The notes below the pieces were generated by a model. The model searched no databases. It worked only from the letters and a program-made list of their open reading frames with translations, and had not been told where the DNA came from. From the NCBI GenBank assembly GCA_025506515.1, contig CM046452.1, positions 70,225,080 to 70,289,079 on the forward strand: a stretch of DNA of 64,000 nt, given 5' to 3'. Below, one piece after another: positions 36,801 through 48,683 of this stretch. Numbering within the stretch: position 1 is the first letter of the stretch; every line of letters starts with the position of its first letter. The stretch is from Flaveria trinervia (lineage: Eukaryota; Streptophyta; Magnoliopsida; Asterales; Asteraceae). Position numbers and translations under genes: made by a program.

Positions 36801-39800
36801 TGTGCAAATTGATGTAGACTATTTAATTGAAGTTATTAGTTCGGGTTATCTTCTTTAATTATTTGATTAGAGATAGGTAATTTAGGTTCTTAATGTATGA
36901 TTCAGGTTACATAGTTAAATGGTTGTTTGGTAGCCTCTTAATGATTCCACTAAAGGCTACATCTGAACCAGATGTAGAGTTTGTTTGGTTCACTTAAAAA
37001 ACACCTATTAGTGGTTCATGGAGCCTCTTAATGGGTAAGTTTCAGAAACATGCTGATACCTCTTAATTAGTCAGGCCTCTTAATGGCTCAACACAAGGTT
37101 ACCAAACAGCCCCTAACTTTTTGCAGTTACATTTTTGGCTAAACTTGATTTCTTGTAAACCATGTTGCATCTAGTTTTGTTCAAGGGCTTTAATTTCAAT
37201 GAAAAGTTTATTTTCCTACCCTAAATCTGCACTATATGGAACAAGTAAAAGAGTTATTTTGTTCAGATTGTAACTTTCTGCTAAGAGTATTCTTCTCAGA
37301 TACTGGATTTCACAGATCATATGTGGACGGAGTGCTATTCAGTGTTACTGGAAGGTAATTTCTCACGAAGAATATGGATTGTCTAAATAACTTGTAATCT
37401 TAAGTTTCCATTTGTCTCTGTTACAGATGGATGCATCTTGATCCCTGTGAAGGAATATATGATACCCCATTGCTATACGAAAAGGGGTACTTTCTTCATT
37501 TCATTATGATCTCATACGAATCAGTAGAGGTGGCAAGATGGGCTAGTTGGGTAACAGTTGTAAACAATATCTGGTTGAAACGGGTCATTTTTTTAGTCAT
37601 GGGCGGGTTGGGTTTACTTACAAACACCTTTTTTTCCGATTGTTTAATTCATGATGAATGTTTTAGTTGTGATTTTGAAAACAATATCATCACAAAAAAA
37701 TAATAATAATAACCTAAGTAAACGACTCTGTTTTACTGGTCTCCCATATACTTAGCTTTTTGATTGGCTCAGTTGAGACAAAACACAACCCAAATCTAGT
37801 CGGTTGAAATTGCAACCTCTACAAATCTGTATCTTGTTATGCAAAAGCTGAACTGTTATCATGGGCAATGTATTTTCCCCTTGAAGGTGGAACAAGAAAT
37901 TGAACTATACTATTGCTCTTGCCAAAGACGGAGTCTATGATGTCACTAAACGTTACACCCGAAGTGGCATGAGGTAAGTCCACGTTAACTTTTTAATCAT
38001 TATCTTCAATCTGCTGTTTTGACCAACAGGAGACAAATTTCATTTTGAAGGTTCTATCTCGTCGAACCTTAACTACAGAGTCTAGTGCATCTACTGTTCT
38101 TGCAAATATAACAAGAGAACTTAGAAGGAACTTGACGTCTGTGATATCTGCACTTGAGGAACGTGACCGTAATGAAGTCAAAGAGCTTGAAAAAAGTCAA
38201 CATTCTCAAGAAAATGATTCTTTGTCCTTACCAGGAAGATTAAGTGGTGACAAGGAATGGCGCACATTAAGATCTGAAATTGGGCCTGATTCTTTAAGTT
38301 CTTCTTCTTGCCCAGTTCGTGTATGTGCTGATGAGCATGTTTCAAGAATCTATAATGCATTCTCTCCTTTAATATCTCGTTTAGCGGAATTTTCTTCCAA
38401 ACATAAAGCTCTCGAAGCTCTACATTTTATCAGAACGGTTTTGATAGATCTAAAGAAGAGTCCATTTAAAACAAGAAGGGTTGTTATTGGTTCAAATTTA
38501 ATCCGTGAACTGTTGCCGTCTTTCAATCCAATGCTCGATGCTCTTTCTTTAAAAAGTAAGGTTGAAACAAATGGAAAAGTTGAAATTTGTTTAGCTGATG
38601 ATAATCCTGTGAAAGCATCCCTCGCATTGCCTGTTGTGTTCCATGCTTTGGATGATGTCAGCTATAACATAAAACTCTGTGACAACTTAAGTAAATCTCA
38701 TCTTTCATGGCCTCTGCTAAAACTAAACAGAATATGTTGTGGGTCCGTTCTTGCCAGCGGGGAGGAGCTCCCTTTTGGGATTGTAAGTACCTGAGGCACA
38801 TCTTCTGTTATTTTGTTATGTTGGTTAATGAATATCCTTTGATAAAATTTTGGAAACTTTGCAGGCTACATCTGCGTTTGATGGGACCCGCTTGTCAAAA
38901 TGGGAAGAACCAAATGGCGCGAAAGGTATATTAGATGATTATGTTGTGAGCTATTTACTCGAGCACCACATGATGATACAAATAGACATACAGACAATAG
39001 TGTATGTTTTCTTGTTGTCTCAGCTATCTTTCATGCTAATTGAAGCATTTAATATTGCAGGTTGTTGGTTAATATATAAAGCTATGGGTGCACAGGTCTA
39101 TGAACTGTGCTCATATGAACTAATGTCAGCCAATGATGCTCCAGAAAGAGATCCAAAGGACTGGTAAGTCTGTTCAAGAATGTGATTCTAGGCAAAAATG
39201 CCCTTTTTTAACACACAACATGCATTGTGTGTGCATGTGCGCATTTTATTGAAAGTGGAACTAGACGCTTAATTTAGCACTAAGATCATTTCAGAATGCA
39301 TGTTCCGGATGATATATGTTGATTCATGTAATATTTATGTATCTATGCAGAAGACATGCACTTAAGCAAGTTTTGGTAATTGGCAAAGGACCAATTCATC
39401 TTGACTATATAATAATTCTATTCTCTGCCTACTGTTTACATAGATAGGAATATGTGATATTCTGAATGTGGAGTAATGAAGATGTGACCCACAGTCGTAT
39501 AGAGAATGTATAAAATGACAGTTAATTATCTTTCAGGGTGGTTGAAGGTAGTGATGATGGCGGTTCCAGCTGGCGTGTTTTGGATGAACAAACTGGCCAA
39601 GTTTTTGACAATCGTTTCCAGCGAAAAGCATATAAAGTCAAGTTGCAGGGATATTTAGCAAATGTATTTAGGTATTATCTCTAGACCCTTTTAAGATATA
39701 TCTTTGTGTTAAAGTGAGTTTTGCTATTGTACCTTCTGTTTCATTCACCTGACCGCCGGTCCTGCATGAACAAAACAACACTGTGTTTGAGGACCGTTGA

Positions 39801-39951
39801 TCGTGTTATAATTTTGATTTGTGGGTTCCATCTGTTAAATGGCAGGTTTCGGTTCTTAGCAGTTCGTGATGGACAAGCAACTCAGCGGTTTCAGATAGGT
39901 AGCATTGACCTATATGCAAGCAGCAACGCGAACCAAAGCCTTTTTTCGTGA
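33803..39951 (+). CDS. PNG1: Peptide:N-glycanase (PNG1 type), 16 exons
   Basis: Cytosolic peptide-N4-(N-acetyl-beta-glucosaminyl)asparagine amidase, which removes N-glycans from misfolded glycoproteins during ER-associated degradation. Exons: 33803-33934, 34024-34176, 34246-34344, 34428-34514, 34608-34690, 35052-35165, 35824-35878, 35952-36038, 37300-37354, 37427-37486, 37887-37973, 38051-38782, 38865-38925, 39061-39163, 39537-39671, 39846-39951. All introns are GT-AG and phases agree except at two places. The start is MVARKFIVHH, preferred over an in-frame ATG at 33752 because plant homologues begin this way. About 716 residues, as usual for plant PNG1. The transglutaminase-like core has two CxxC zinc pairs (CEGC near 192-195, CNTC near 224-227) and the catalytic triad Cys in GRCGEWAN (about 250), His in DHMWTEC (about 277) and Asp in HLDPCEG (about 294). 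A plant-type C-terminal domain follows (SANDAPERDPKDW). One base appears to be missing in exon 9 or its junction (37340-37354) and one in exon 11 (about 37957-37966), so no uninterrupted frame exists as sequenced. Confidence 0.92.
36920..37113. mobile_element. MITE in PNG1 intron 8
   Basis: The ~194-bp segment has terminal inverted repeats GGTTGTTTGGTAGCC (left) and GGTTACCAAACAGCCCC (right), and internal copies of CCTCTTAATG in both orientations. Ends of the GGCTGTTTGGTA type are common in plant hAT-like MITEs. No clear target-site duplication is visible. Confidence 0.6.
37525..37821. mobile_element. hAT-like MITE in PNG1 intron 10
   Basis: The 297-bp segment begins TAGAGGTGGCAA and ends TTGCAACCTCTA, inverted repeats with one mismatch. 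The flanking 8-mers CGAATCAG and CAAATCTG match at 6 of 8 positions, consistent with an old hAT insertion. It lies wholly within the intron and should not affect the coding exons. Confidence 0.65.
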
Positions 39952-42900
39952 TCCAGCCATTGTCAAAATCGTAGTCAATATTACTGAAGGCTCATAGGCA
40001 TGGCGGCATTAGGGTGCCTTTACATTAAGTGTTTGAAAGTTCAAGTCTCGTTTGAGACAAAGGTATAGGATTTAGAGTGTGTGTGAGTTGGTAAAAGATG
40101 ATTTTATTGTATTTGACACAGATTTGACTACAATTAGGATAGAAGAAAAGAAATACAAATGTGGTGGTCTATTAAATTGTCTTGTTGAATGTTTAATCCT
40201 ACTAAGTAAAAGTTGAATACTATGATGACCACATATATTAGCCCTTTCACTAGTAAGAGCATTTATAGAGTGGTTAGTTATCTCACACATTAGTAACACA
40301 CAAACAACTCTGCAAACTTTGTTCAAACAATGATTTTCATCCCACAAAAATGCTTATGATTTTTTAGATCATCGCCTTCTACACCAAGTCAACCACAACA
40401 CATCCGTAGCCGCAGACAATAGCATCAAAAACATCCTATAGACATGGCCGGGCAATGGGTTAGTTGTGTGCCACATGCTCATGTGGATTCACATGCGCTT
40501 GAGGCTCTTAGGTGCCCTAGCTGCAATAAGAATGGTTTGATTAGGTGTGCCACCAAAAAAAAAAGATTATGTACTTACAAATGAATGGTTGATCGATGAA
40601 TCTAGGATGTTTATCGAATCGGATAATGGATTATTTGGTTTTGTTTAGATCGAATATTCGGATTTGAAAATTGTATGACCCTATTTGAAGTCAAATTCGA
40701 TCCGATTTAGTTAAGAGATATCTTCATATCTCTATCTGATCCAAATCTATGCAACTTCAATTCGGATCAGATTCGGATTAAACTGAATAACACTTTTTAC
40801 AACTTTTATGTTTCTATTTTTTTTGCTAATTTTTATTCTTTTAACATTTTACTAGTTTAGAATCACAATAAAACATATAAACCTGAACATTTATATTAAT
40901 CTTGAACACGAATTCAAAGTTTAAACATAATGTGTAATTTTAGGATTGAAGATTAGAATCCTTAATATAAAACAACAATCAATTTTGTGTAATATTGAGT
41001 TAGAAACATAATAAGTAGTTAGATAACAAGTATTAAACTAGAAATACAATGCGCTCTTATTTGATTTAATCAAATATATGAATAATTCGAATAAAAAAAT
41101 TTTGATATCCGAATAAAGAATTTGGATTTGAAGGAGATCCGATGCTAGTATGTTATGGGTGTTTATAAATTCACATTTGATGTTGAAGATTTTTTAGTGA
41201 TTAAACATTATTTAACTAATATTAGTTTTAATTTTTGTTGGCCACTAAAACCAAGATGGTTGACTAATTGAATATTGGAAAAATGTTCAAATAATGATTG
41301 GCAACTTATTGTATGTGAATTTGTAATAATTAAATAGTTGCATCAATCACACGTAACATGGTATTGAAAATTGCAATTATCCTTGGAATTAAGGAACCAA
41401 TAGAAAACAAGCCACATGAAAAATTGAAGAAATAAATGAACCCAAATGAAGCCGCCATGCCTACACCTCACGAAACTTGAAATCATTTTACCCATGAATT
41501 CACTAATACCCACATGGATTCAGTAATGGAGTTCTCATCTCAATCATTCTATCATCATCCTTGTTGGAATCGGTGTTCTCGGAATCATACAATCACTGCT
41601 CTCCTAATGGTACAATCATATTCAACTTAGTTCATGTTCATTGTGCAAAGCAAACTACTTTTTCAAGAAATTTACACTAAAAACGACATCTCATTGTTTT
41701 GTTTAGGCTTTTTCTTTCAAATTGTTGTAGTTCGTTGATTAATTCACATAATCACATTTGATCTTGAAGAATTTATGTGGAATTTGAATTTGTAGCTTAT
41801 TTTGACAAAAAAATTGATAAATTTTGAAAATATATTGAGGTGTGGGTGGGGTATATTGTGAATGCATCTGGGGTACTTGGTGCATGCTGTATTTTGATAC
41901 ATTTGTGTTCTATATTTGGTAAAAAAAGTTTCTTTTTTTGTCAAAAAAAATCTTCAATACCTCAAATGGAATTGGCCTAAAGTTCAATTAGTATATTTTT
42001 TCCCTTTATAGAATTTTCTCCAATCTGTTATATTTTTGTTCCTTTGATTGATTGATGTATGTATAGATGATATTACATTATAACATAACTACAGTTGTAA
42101 CAGATATGTTTCACCCGTTTTAGTATTCTGTATTTGTGTTAATATATTATCAAAAGTTGGATTCAAAAGTTCTTACCATGAGGAAAGATAGAGCTCATAT
42201 ACTTATGGGTTCCTTCACCTTGAGGGGTACCTAGTACTATAAGCTGCATTTTTATTGTTAAAATTGCTAGTAATAATTACAGATTACAGAAAAAAACTAT
42301 GGTATGTTGAATTAGTTGTTCGTCATGTTGCACTTGATTGTCACATATATGCTATGTTAAAGACAAATACTACATCATAATGCATGTTAAATTACATACT
42401 TATTCCTAAATACCAAAGTACTCTTCTGTCACACAAAGAAGGCGTTAATTGTGTGGAAAATAGTGTCTGGTAATCTTGCTCATGTCTCGATCTTCATTGT
42501 GTACTGTCATTTTACAGTTGTAATATTCGTTTATAAGTATACCTGACTTGTTTTACAACCAAACATCTAAGGCATTGAGTTGTGATGTATGGTCATCTTA
42601 TTAGACTTGTAATGATAAATAGTTCCTTCTCAACTGTAACCATGTTCCTAATAATTTTTAAAGTTAAGTTGTTTCTGTTGTGATGTATCCATATGAACCT
42701 GTCAAGTGAAAACACCTATAGGGTATAACAAGAATCCAATGTAATATTTTGCTTTAAATCTATTCAATTACATACTTAAAAAAAGCTGTTATATAAAAAG
42801 TAAAAAGGAGTCAATAACTTTTGGCCACACATGAGCAATGCTGTTATATGGATGGAAAAAAGAAGAATTACCATCTTTATGTTTAACAAGTGTTACAAAA

Positions 42901-43740
42901 TATTCTTATATCACTACTTGCATTAGTACAAATTTATGCTTCTGTCTACAATATATCAAAAGATGTACATTCATTATCAATTTCTTCTAACTCTGTAATT
43001 GTATTTTTCTATCTTTTTGAAGCAATTACCTTCCATATGTGACTGATTCTTTGACAATGAAGTTGCAGTTACCTTTATCAGCTTCAAAATTACATGATAT
43101 TGACATCATGTCAAAGGTACTGCAACTAGATCTTAAGTTTGTCAGCACATTCTGTTAGTTTGTTTGATTATTCATAAAGTCTGCAGATACTTTTAAAGAT
43201 TTTGTAAATCATCTGCTTTTTTTTAGCTCTCGAGCGAATGATGCGGACACAAAGTATCATAATTTGTCAACGAAGGTGCATATATATTTTCCTTTTCTAC
43301 CGTTATGTAGTTTTGTAAATGGTGACAATTTTATACCCTTTACTTACAATTTTAAAAATGGGTCGATTTGGGTTTTGTTTTATCTTTAATGAGTAAAACC
43401 AAAAAGTTAGCATAACTGAAAAGGGAAAATGGGTTATGGGTCAAGCGGGTTGAAAGTTACCCAATGTGTATTTTTAATTCATAATACCTCCTTGTCGTTT
43501 CATTTAAAAATAGTTTCGAATAATAACAAATTTGTAAAGATTGTAAATTGAAAGAAGACTTCGTTTTATAAAAATATTAAGTTTTTCTAATAAATGGATA
43601 TTTTTTAATAAAAAAATCATCATTGCCTTGTTTTATTTTTGTATGAGTCTGCTGTTTATGCTTATGTTACTTTTTTCAGTTGTTATTTGCATTAATTTGG
43701 TTGTTATCCCTCTGTTTCAACCCTCATCTTTCTGTTTATT
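39952..43740. other. Intergenic region downstream of PNG1
   Basis: Contains the PNG1 3' UTR (not delimited), a repeat-like tract at about 40600-41150 full of ATTCGGAT/ATCCGAAT strings in both orientations (probably an old non-autonomous element), and AT-rich sequence. Splice-like open blocks at 41514-41609, 43069-43116 and 43227-43275 could be exons of an unrecognised or decayed gene, but are too short to name. Confidence 0.45.
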
Positions 43741-43789
43741 CTTTGTAGCTGAGTTATTGACACCAACCACACAAATCCAATGCATATTG

Positions 43790-44740
43790 AAGATGAAAGG
43801 CGATGATCTAGATGAAGAGACGAGACCTCAAATTGAATCTGAAGGTGTTGAAAGGTCTTCACAAACACCCAAAAAAATATGACCAAATATACTAGGCATC
43901 TTGCAAAAACATGACCATAGTACTGGTAACTTACTGCATCATCAATGAGCTTGTGTTAAATTAATGACAAAACATATTCGTCATATTTTTTCTTCTAGCA
44001 AGACTGTTTTAGACACAAGAAATCTGAAACTTAATGAATATTACTGTTTTAGGAAATCATTGGTTCATGCAATAATTAGACATGATTTGCCAACTTCTTT
44101 CTTAAAATATGGAGATAGAAATATATCCAGATATTGGAACCAAGTGTTACTCATTTTCTAGGAACACAGTCTGATGCTAGAAAGTTGTATGAACTTAAGA
44201 GTAATAGACTTTACTTTGTGGTGAGTTCGAAGATCTCCTAGTAGAATAATTCTAAAGGTTACTTGAGTAGGACCACCACCATTCTAACATTAGAAAGTTA
44301 TATGAAAGCGTGAAATGCGTCAAGGGCTATGAAGTACTTAGATAGAAAGGATAGTCAATGTTGCTCATAAAGGTTTCTGATGCAAGATGTTCCTACCAGG
44401 TAAAGTTCGACCCATAGAATGTTTGTAAGCGTGCCTTATCATTGAATATGAAAGGATTGAGAAGATATTTGGTTTTCTTAAAGTCTTTTATAAAGTGACC
44501 CGGAAATTATCTAAGCCACTTCAACTTTATGCTTCCCTAAAGTTTTCGAATTTACTTGAAGTTGGTTTGTTTAGATAGTCAGGATCAGTATATGAAGACA
44601 GCTAATGAAATGTGGGTGAAGTTTAACAAATATTGGGTTGATTATAATATTTTATCAGCTATAGCTGTGGTATTTGATCCTCGATACAAGTATTACTTTC
44701 TTAAGTTTGGTTACACAAAAGGTCTATAGTAACGATTCAC
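43790..44740 (+). pseudogene. hAT transposase remnant (RICESLEEPER-like)
   Basis: Plus-strand fragments in shifting frames resemble plant hAT transposases. These are FRKSLVHAIIRHDLPTSFLKY near 44050-44110 (the conserved xxLPFSFVE region), SRNTV near 44160 followed by stops, and AIAVVFDPRYKYYFLKF near 44655-44705 (the conserved AVVLDPRYK block). Stops and frameshifts are frequent, and the dimerisation tail is not recognisable. No terminal inverted repeats were found, so this is an old fossil rather than a mobile copy. Confidence 0.75.
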
Positions 44741-45920
44741 CGCCACTGTACACACGTTTTGGGCATTGCAGTGAAAATATCAACAAGTTTATATAAGTAC
44801 TTTCAATTTATAAAACTCAATTCTTTGTCACATTTGCCTTTTCAGTTCTTTTATCAGTTTAATTAACTTGTATTCATTCCTTGATGTAATAATAATAGAT
44901 TGATTGATTTGTTTGATCGTGTTGAATCTGTGGGTTTGGCTAAAAAAGGTTAAAACATAATGGCTTTAAAGATCGACAAAGATGAAACGGATAATTAATA
45001 TGCTAATAAAAGTTAACTTGGTGTTTGGTAAGTTTATTAAAGCCATATACTAGCTATATAACTCTTATAAAATAGCCATATAGTGCCATTATATAATTTG
45101 ATTGAAGAATATAAAAAATACGATGTACATGATATTATGAAGCTGTTTGGCTGGACCTTTGAAAAATTCTTTTTGTTTTTTTGGAGGGGTAAAAAAATAA
45201 AAATACTCCTCCAGAAGTTTAGAAATTATAACTTCTATTGAATTCTGAAAGGGTATTTTTGTCTTTTTACCTTTCCAAAAAGTCAAAAAAAACTTTTCAA
45301 ACCTTACCCAAACATGCACTATATTATACAGTTGGAGGATTGATGAGTTATGTATTTGATTGGAGAAATCTAAAATTGTATAAAACTAGTGTTCCATGCC
45401 TGCACCATATCACACGAACGTGAGGGTTAAACGCATAGTTTGAGAACGTATGATAAATAAGTGTGTTGTATGTTGTTACAATCAAACGGTTGTTTGTTTT
45501 GAAACGTGGATCTAAAATGAATAAATTTTAGGAAAGAAAAAAAGACAATAGAAAATGAAACACTAAATAAACATAGGGGTGTGTGAGTGACAACCACTGG
45601 TCGGTTAATCGGCCGCACAAAACCACCAATTAAATTTAAGTACTACTCATTCAAAGTTAAAATGCATTAATTAATACTAGTAAAAATACCACTTGATGTG
45701 ATGGGTTGTCGTACATGTACTTTCATCTATGGCTATCTTTGGGTTAAAAATAAACACTATACAAACTGAAATGCAAAACGACTTGTTTTTTAATGAAATG
45801 CATACCTATAAATGTAGTTAAAGCTAATTGTATTTTTTAAAACAGTTTAGTTTATTAACTTTGTTAACAACATTCTAAAAAATATCAACTCTTTTCATCT
45901 CATGACATTGTCCAAATCAT
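44741..45920. other. Intergenic, no gene seen
   Basis: AT-rich sequence with only short chance reading frames. No motif that I can support. Confidence 0.5.
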
Positions 45921-45922
45921 AA

Positions 45923-45998
<76 letters not shown>

Positions 45999-46009
45999 GT
46001 TGTTGTTGT
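45921..46009. repeat. (ATT)n microsatellite
   Basis: About 26 ATT units followed by three TTG units, with no interruption in the ATT part. Confidence 0.95.
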
Positions 46010-46153
46010 TTTTGTTTTTGCCCTCCTGCTAACAAAGAACTAGTTTCTTTGTTTCTTAAGATATTAGTACCCATAAACATTTTAAAAGAGAAAAACTAAG
46101 ACAGTTAATAGAACATCAACCACCCCCTTCTACATTTCTAAACCGCAAACAAC

Positions 46154-46377
46154 TAGAGGTGTACAAACCGTTTTTTTGTTCAAACCGGTCCGGGTTCAAA
46201 CCAAACCGGTTTTTCTTACCAGTTTAATCGGTTTTTAACTTTTAAACCGGTTTTGAGTGTGTGGCTAGCAAACCGGTATAGAAACCGATGGTTTGGGTCA
46301 AAACCAGTTTTCTTTGAAACCGGTTCCGGGTATTTTGTCTGAAGCAGTTTTTGAACTAGTTTTTTTGTCCATCTCTA
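46154..46377. mobile_element. hAT-like MITE with perfect 8-bp target duplication
   Basis: The 224-bp segment starts TAGAGGTGTACAAA and ends TTTGTCCATCTCTA, imperfect inverted repeats. It is flanked on both sides by CAAACAAC (46146-46153 and 46378-46385). The interior is made of AACCGGTT-type repeats (AAACCGGTTTT and variants). A related start, TAGAGGTGTACATTTTGG, occurs at 51978. Confidence 0.85.
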
Positions 46378-46639
46378 CAAACAACGCAATCACCATTGTC
46401 GAACTCCACCACCGTCCACCACGAGCACCAAAAACCTAATCTAGATTGTACCACCTCCAATAATACCCCATAACCCAAACCTTCATCTTCTGGCCCATAG
46501 CTCACATCCATACTATCATATATGAATGTTGCGTCACCATTATTTTACCCAATGGAAAAATATGTTAATTATAAATTCCTTTGATATAATTGGGTCCTTA
46601 AGAAAGTGAACATTTTAATTGGAGAGTAAATATAGATTA

Positions 46640-47160
46640 AGTTGCAATTTTAGTTGCCTCATCACATAGAAGGGTGCGAGTTGAGAATGTTATTTGCAAG
46701 TTATGTGGGGGGAAGGAGGAGTCGTTGAACATCTTTTCACCTCCTACCCTTTAGTTGATTTGATTGGAATCTTATTTAGTAAATGATGTAAATTGCCTTT
46801 AATTTTTGCTTTCTTTTTTAAGGGTTTGATGGAGCTACACAAAAACATTCCGAGAGATAATTGCAAACAAATAATAGTTAATGTTACAATGCTCGTAACT
46901 TATTGGTGTATTTGGAAAACACGAAAGTGGTTTCTCGTCAAAAAGTCATAGAGGAGATCAAGGTTTTGGTATTGTTATGGGTGAAAAATAAGATGCGAAC
47001 GTTCGTTGGATCACCCCAGTTATAGAATTTTTTATAGACGACTTGATTGTGTTAATTAATTTGTAGGTGTTTGTTGTTTTTTTAATCCTTTGTATTTGGT
47101 TTATAGGATTTTTTATCTTTTTTTAATCCCTTTTTAAATAAAGTTATCTTTGATGTGAAA
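46640..47160 (+). pseudogene. 5'-truncated LINE tail (reverse-transcriptase zinc-binding region)
   Basis: Plus-strand fragment of a non-LTR retrotransposon. RRVRVENVICKLCGGKEESL matches the Cys-containing zinc-binding block found after the reverse transcriptase of plant LINEs. It is followed by a frame change and the typical C-terminal part with ELHKNIPRDNCKQIIVNVT, YWCIWKTR and an end near 47026. A 3' UTR follows and finishes in a short A-run at about 47156-47163. The 5' truncation and terminal A-run fit target-primed reverse transcription. Confidence 0.75.
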
Positions 47161-47364
47161 AAAATTACACTTATAGCAAAGTATGTTTTTTTCTCTTTCA
47201 TAATTCACTTCTTTAGCAACATTAACTAGTCGAAGACATCAATTTTAAATTCTCTCTCCAAATCCATAATAAGTAGCCAACATTAATCGGTTTATTTACT
47301 TAATTTTAGATTATTCTAGAAACCACCTTAAACTTACTCCCAACATAGTAAGGTACATCGGCTG

Positions 47365-48683
47365 ATGCACAGAGTACAACCTCTAAAAACCCTAATTCCC
47401 CCCAATTTCTCCAACTCTTTGATAAATCGCAAACAATTAGGGGGAGAAACGAAAATATTTCAGAGGCAAAATCGATCCTCAAAAAATTTCATTTACGTTC
47501 TTCCCGCTGTTCATCTTCATCTTCTCTCTCCCGATCCAATAATCTCAACAATTCACTCTGTAAGTTGTAATTTCCCCCATTCGATTGTTTCATCATTTGC
47601 TTTTTCAATCGCATTGTACATTTTTGGTGTATGAAGATTGGTTCTATGCACTTGAACGTATGTTTTGGTATGATTCTATCGTTTATCGATGTATTATCGT
47701 AAAATTTCATCTTCTGGGTTCGAAAATGGAGTTTTGCTGTTTAATCAGTTCTAGGGTTTTTTTTTCGCTTAATTTGGCTGGTGTGCGGGAATTTGTTTAC
47801 ATGAATGCATAAATTTTCATCGGATATGATATTGTGATGTTTTATAAGTTATTGTGACTTGTGATTGTTGGAAATGGGTGCTTATGCAGTTGTGCGGTGT
47901 TATTAGCAGGTGGTTGATTTTTTTGACTTGAAATAAGAAGCAGGGATGTGAAGTTAAGTGCAATTTGAACAGTGTTGTTGCTGTTTGTAGAAATGTTTTG
48001 ATGTTTGATGCTGGATTATGTTCTTACTATGATGGGCTTAGTTGAACTGCTTGAGATCTATGTTTTGGGGGTACCATGTTTTGTTGTGTTTGTTGACGAT
48101 AAGCCGAATTCATGATTAGGTTTTTTCAGTTTTGTAAGAAATAATGAGTGTTCATCTCTACTACTTGTTAATATGTTGCTTCTGTTTTGTTATTCTTCTG
48201 CTTTGGTCATTGATGAGCTAATGGAAGATGTATATATGATATATGGTGGTATGCTTGTTGTCATTGATATATGAGTTTATGTGATTTTTAATGTTAGGCT
48301 TTTGAGGTCTGAAAAGCTACCATGGATGCAAATGTATGGGTATTGCAGGGTGATGAACTGTTAATCATATGTTTATTCATTAATCATTATTGGAACCCAT
48401 AAAGTTAATTTCACGGTTAAATGTTTGTCGATAGCATGACATCTTGGAATAAAGTAATGCATGATTTCCCAGGAATTGCTAGTTAGATTATATTATAACT
48501 GAAGGTTGAAACTGGTATTGAGTTTCCACATATGTTTTGTGTTTTCAGATTGGAATTTGAAGTGGACTGTGGAGAGGGAGATCCTGTGATTTTGTGATCC
48601 CTTTATATTATAATAGAATGTCATTTTGGTTTTATTATAAATGAGATATTCTGAGTAGTTTATATTCGTAGATCATAGTGGCA
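47365..48683 (+). promoter_or_regulatory. Probable 5' UTR and leader intron of the J-domain gene
   Basis: A CT-rich leader (ACCCTAATTCCCCCCAATTT, 47389-47408, then CTTCTTCCCG and CTTCATCTTCTCTCTCCC) is typical of plant 5' UTRs. A consensus donor GTAAGT follows at 47560, and a T-rich acceptor TTTTCAG ends at 48548. The ~990-base stretch between them has no coding frame. The arrangement suggests an intron in the 5' UTR; the transcription start is not determined. Confidence 0.55.

Noticed and set aside
33803..39951. PNG1 as a pseudogene because of two frame breaks
   Set aside because: Sixteen exons keep splice sites, catalytic residues and family length. The only lesions are two single missing bases of the same kind seen in the other two genes, so sequence error is more likely.
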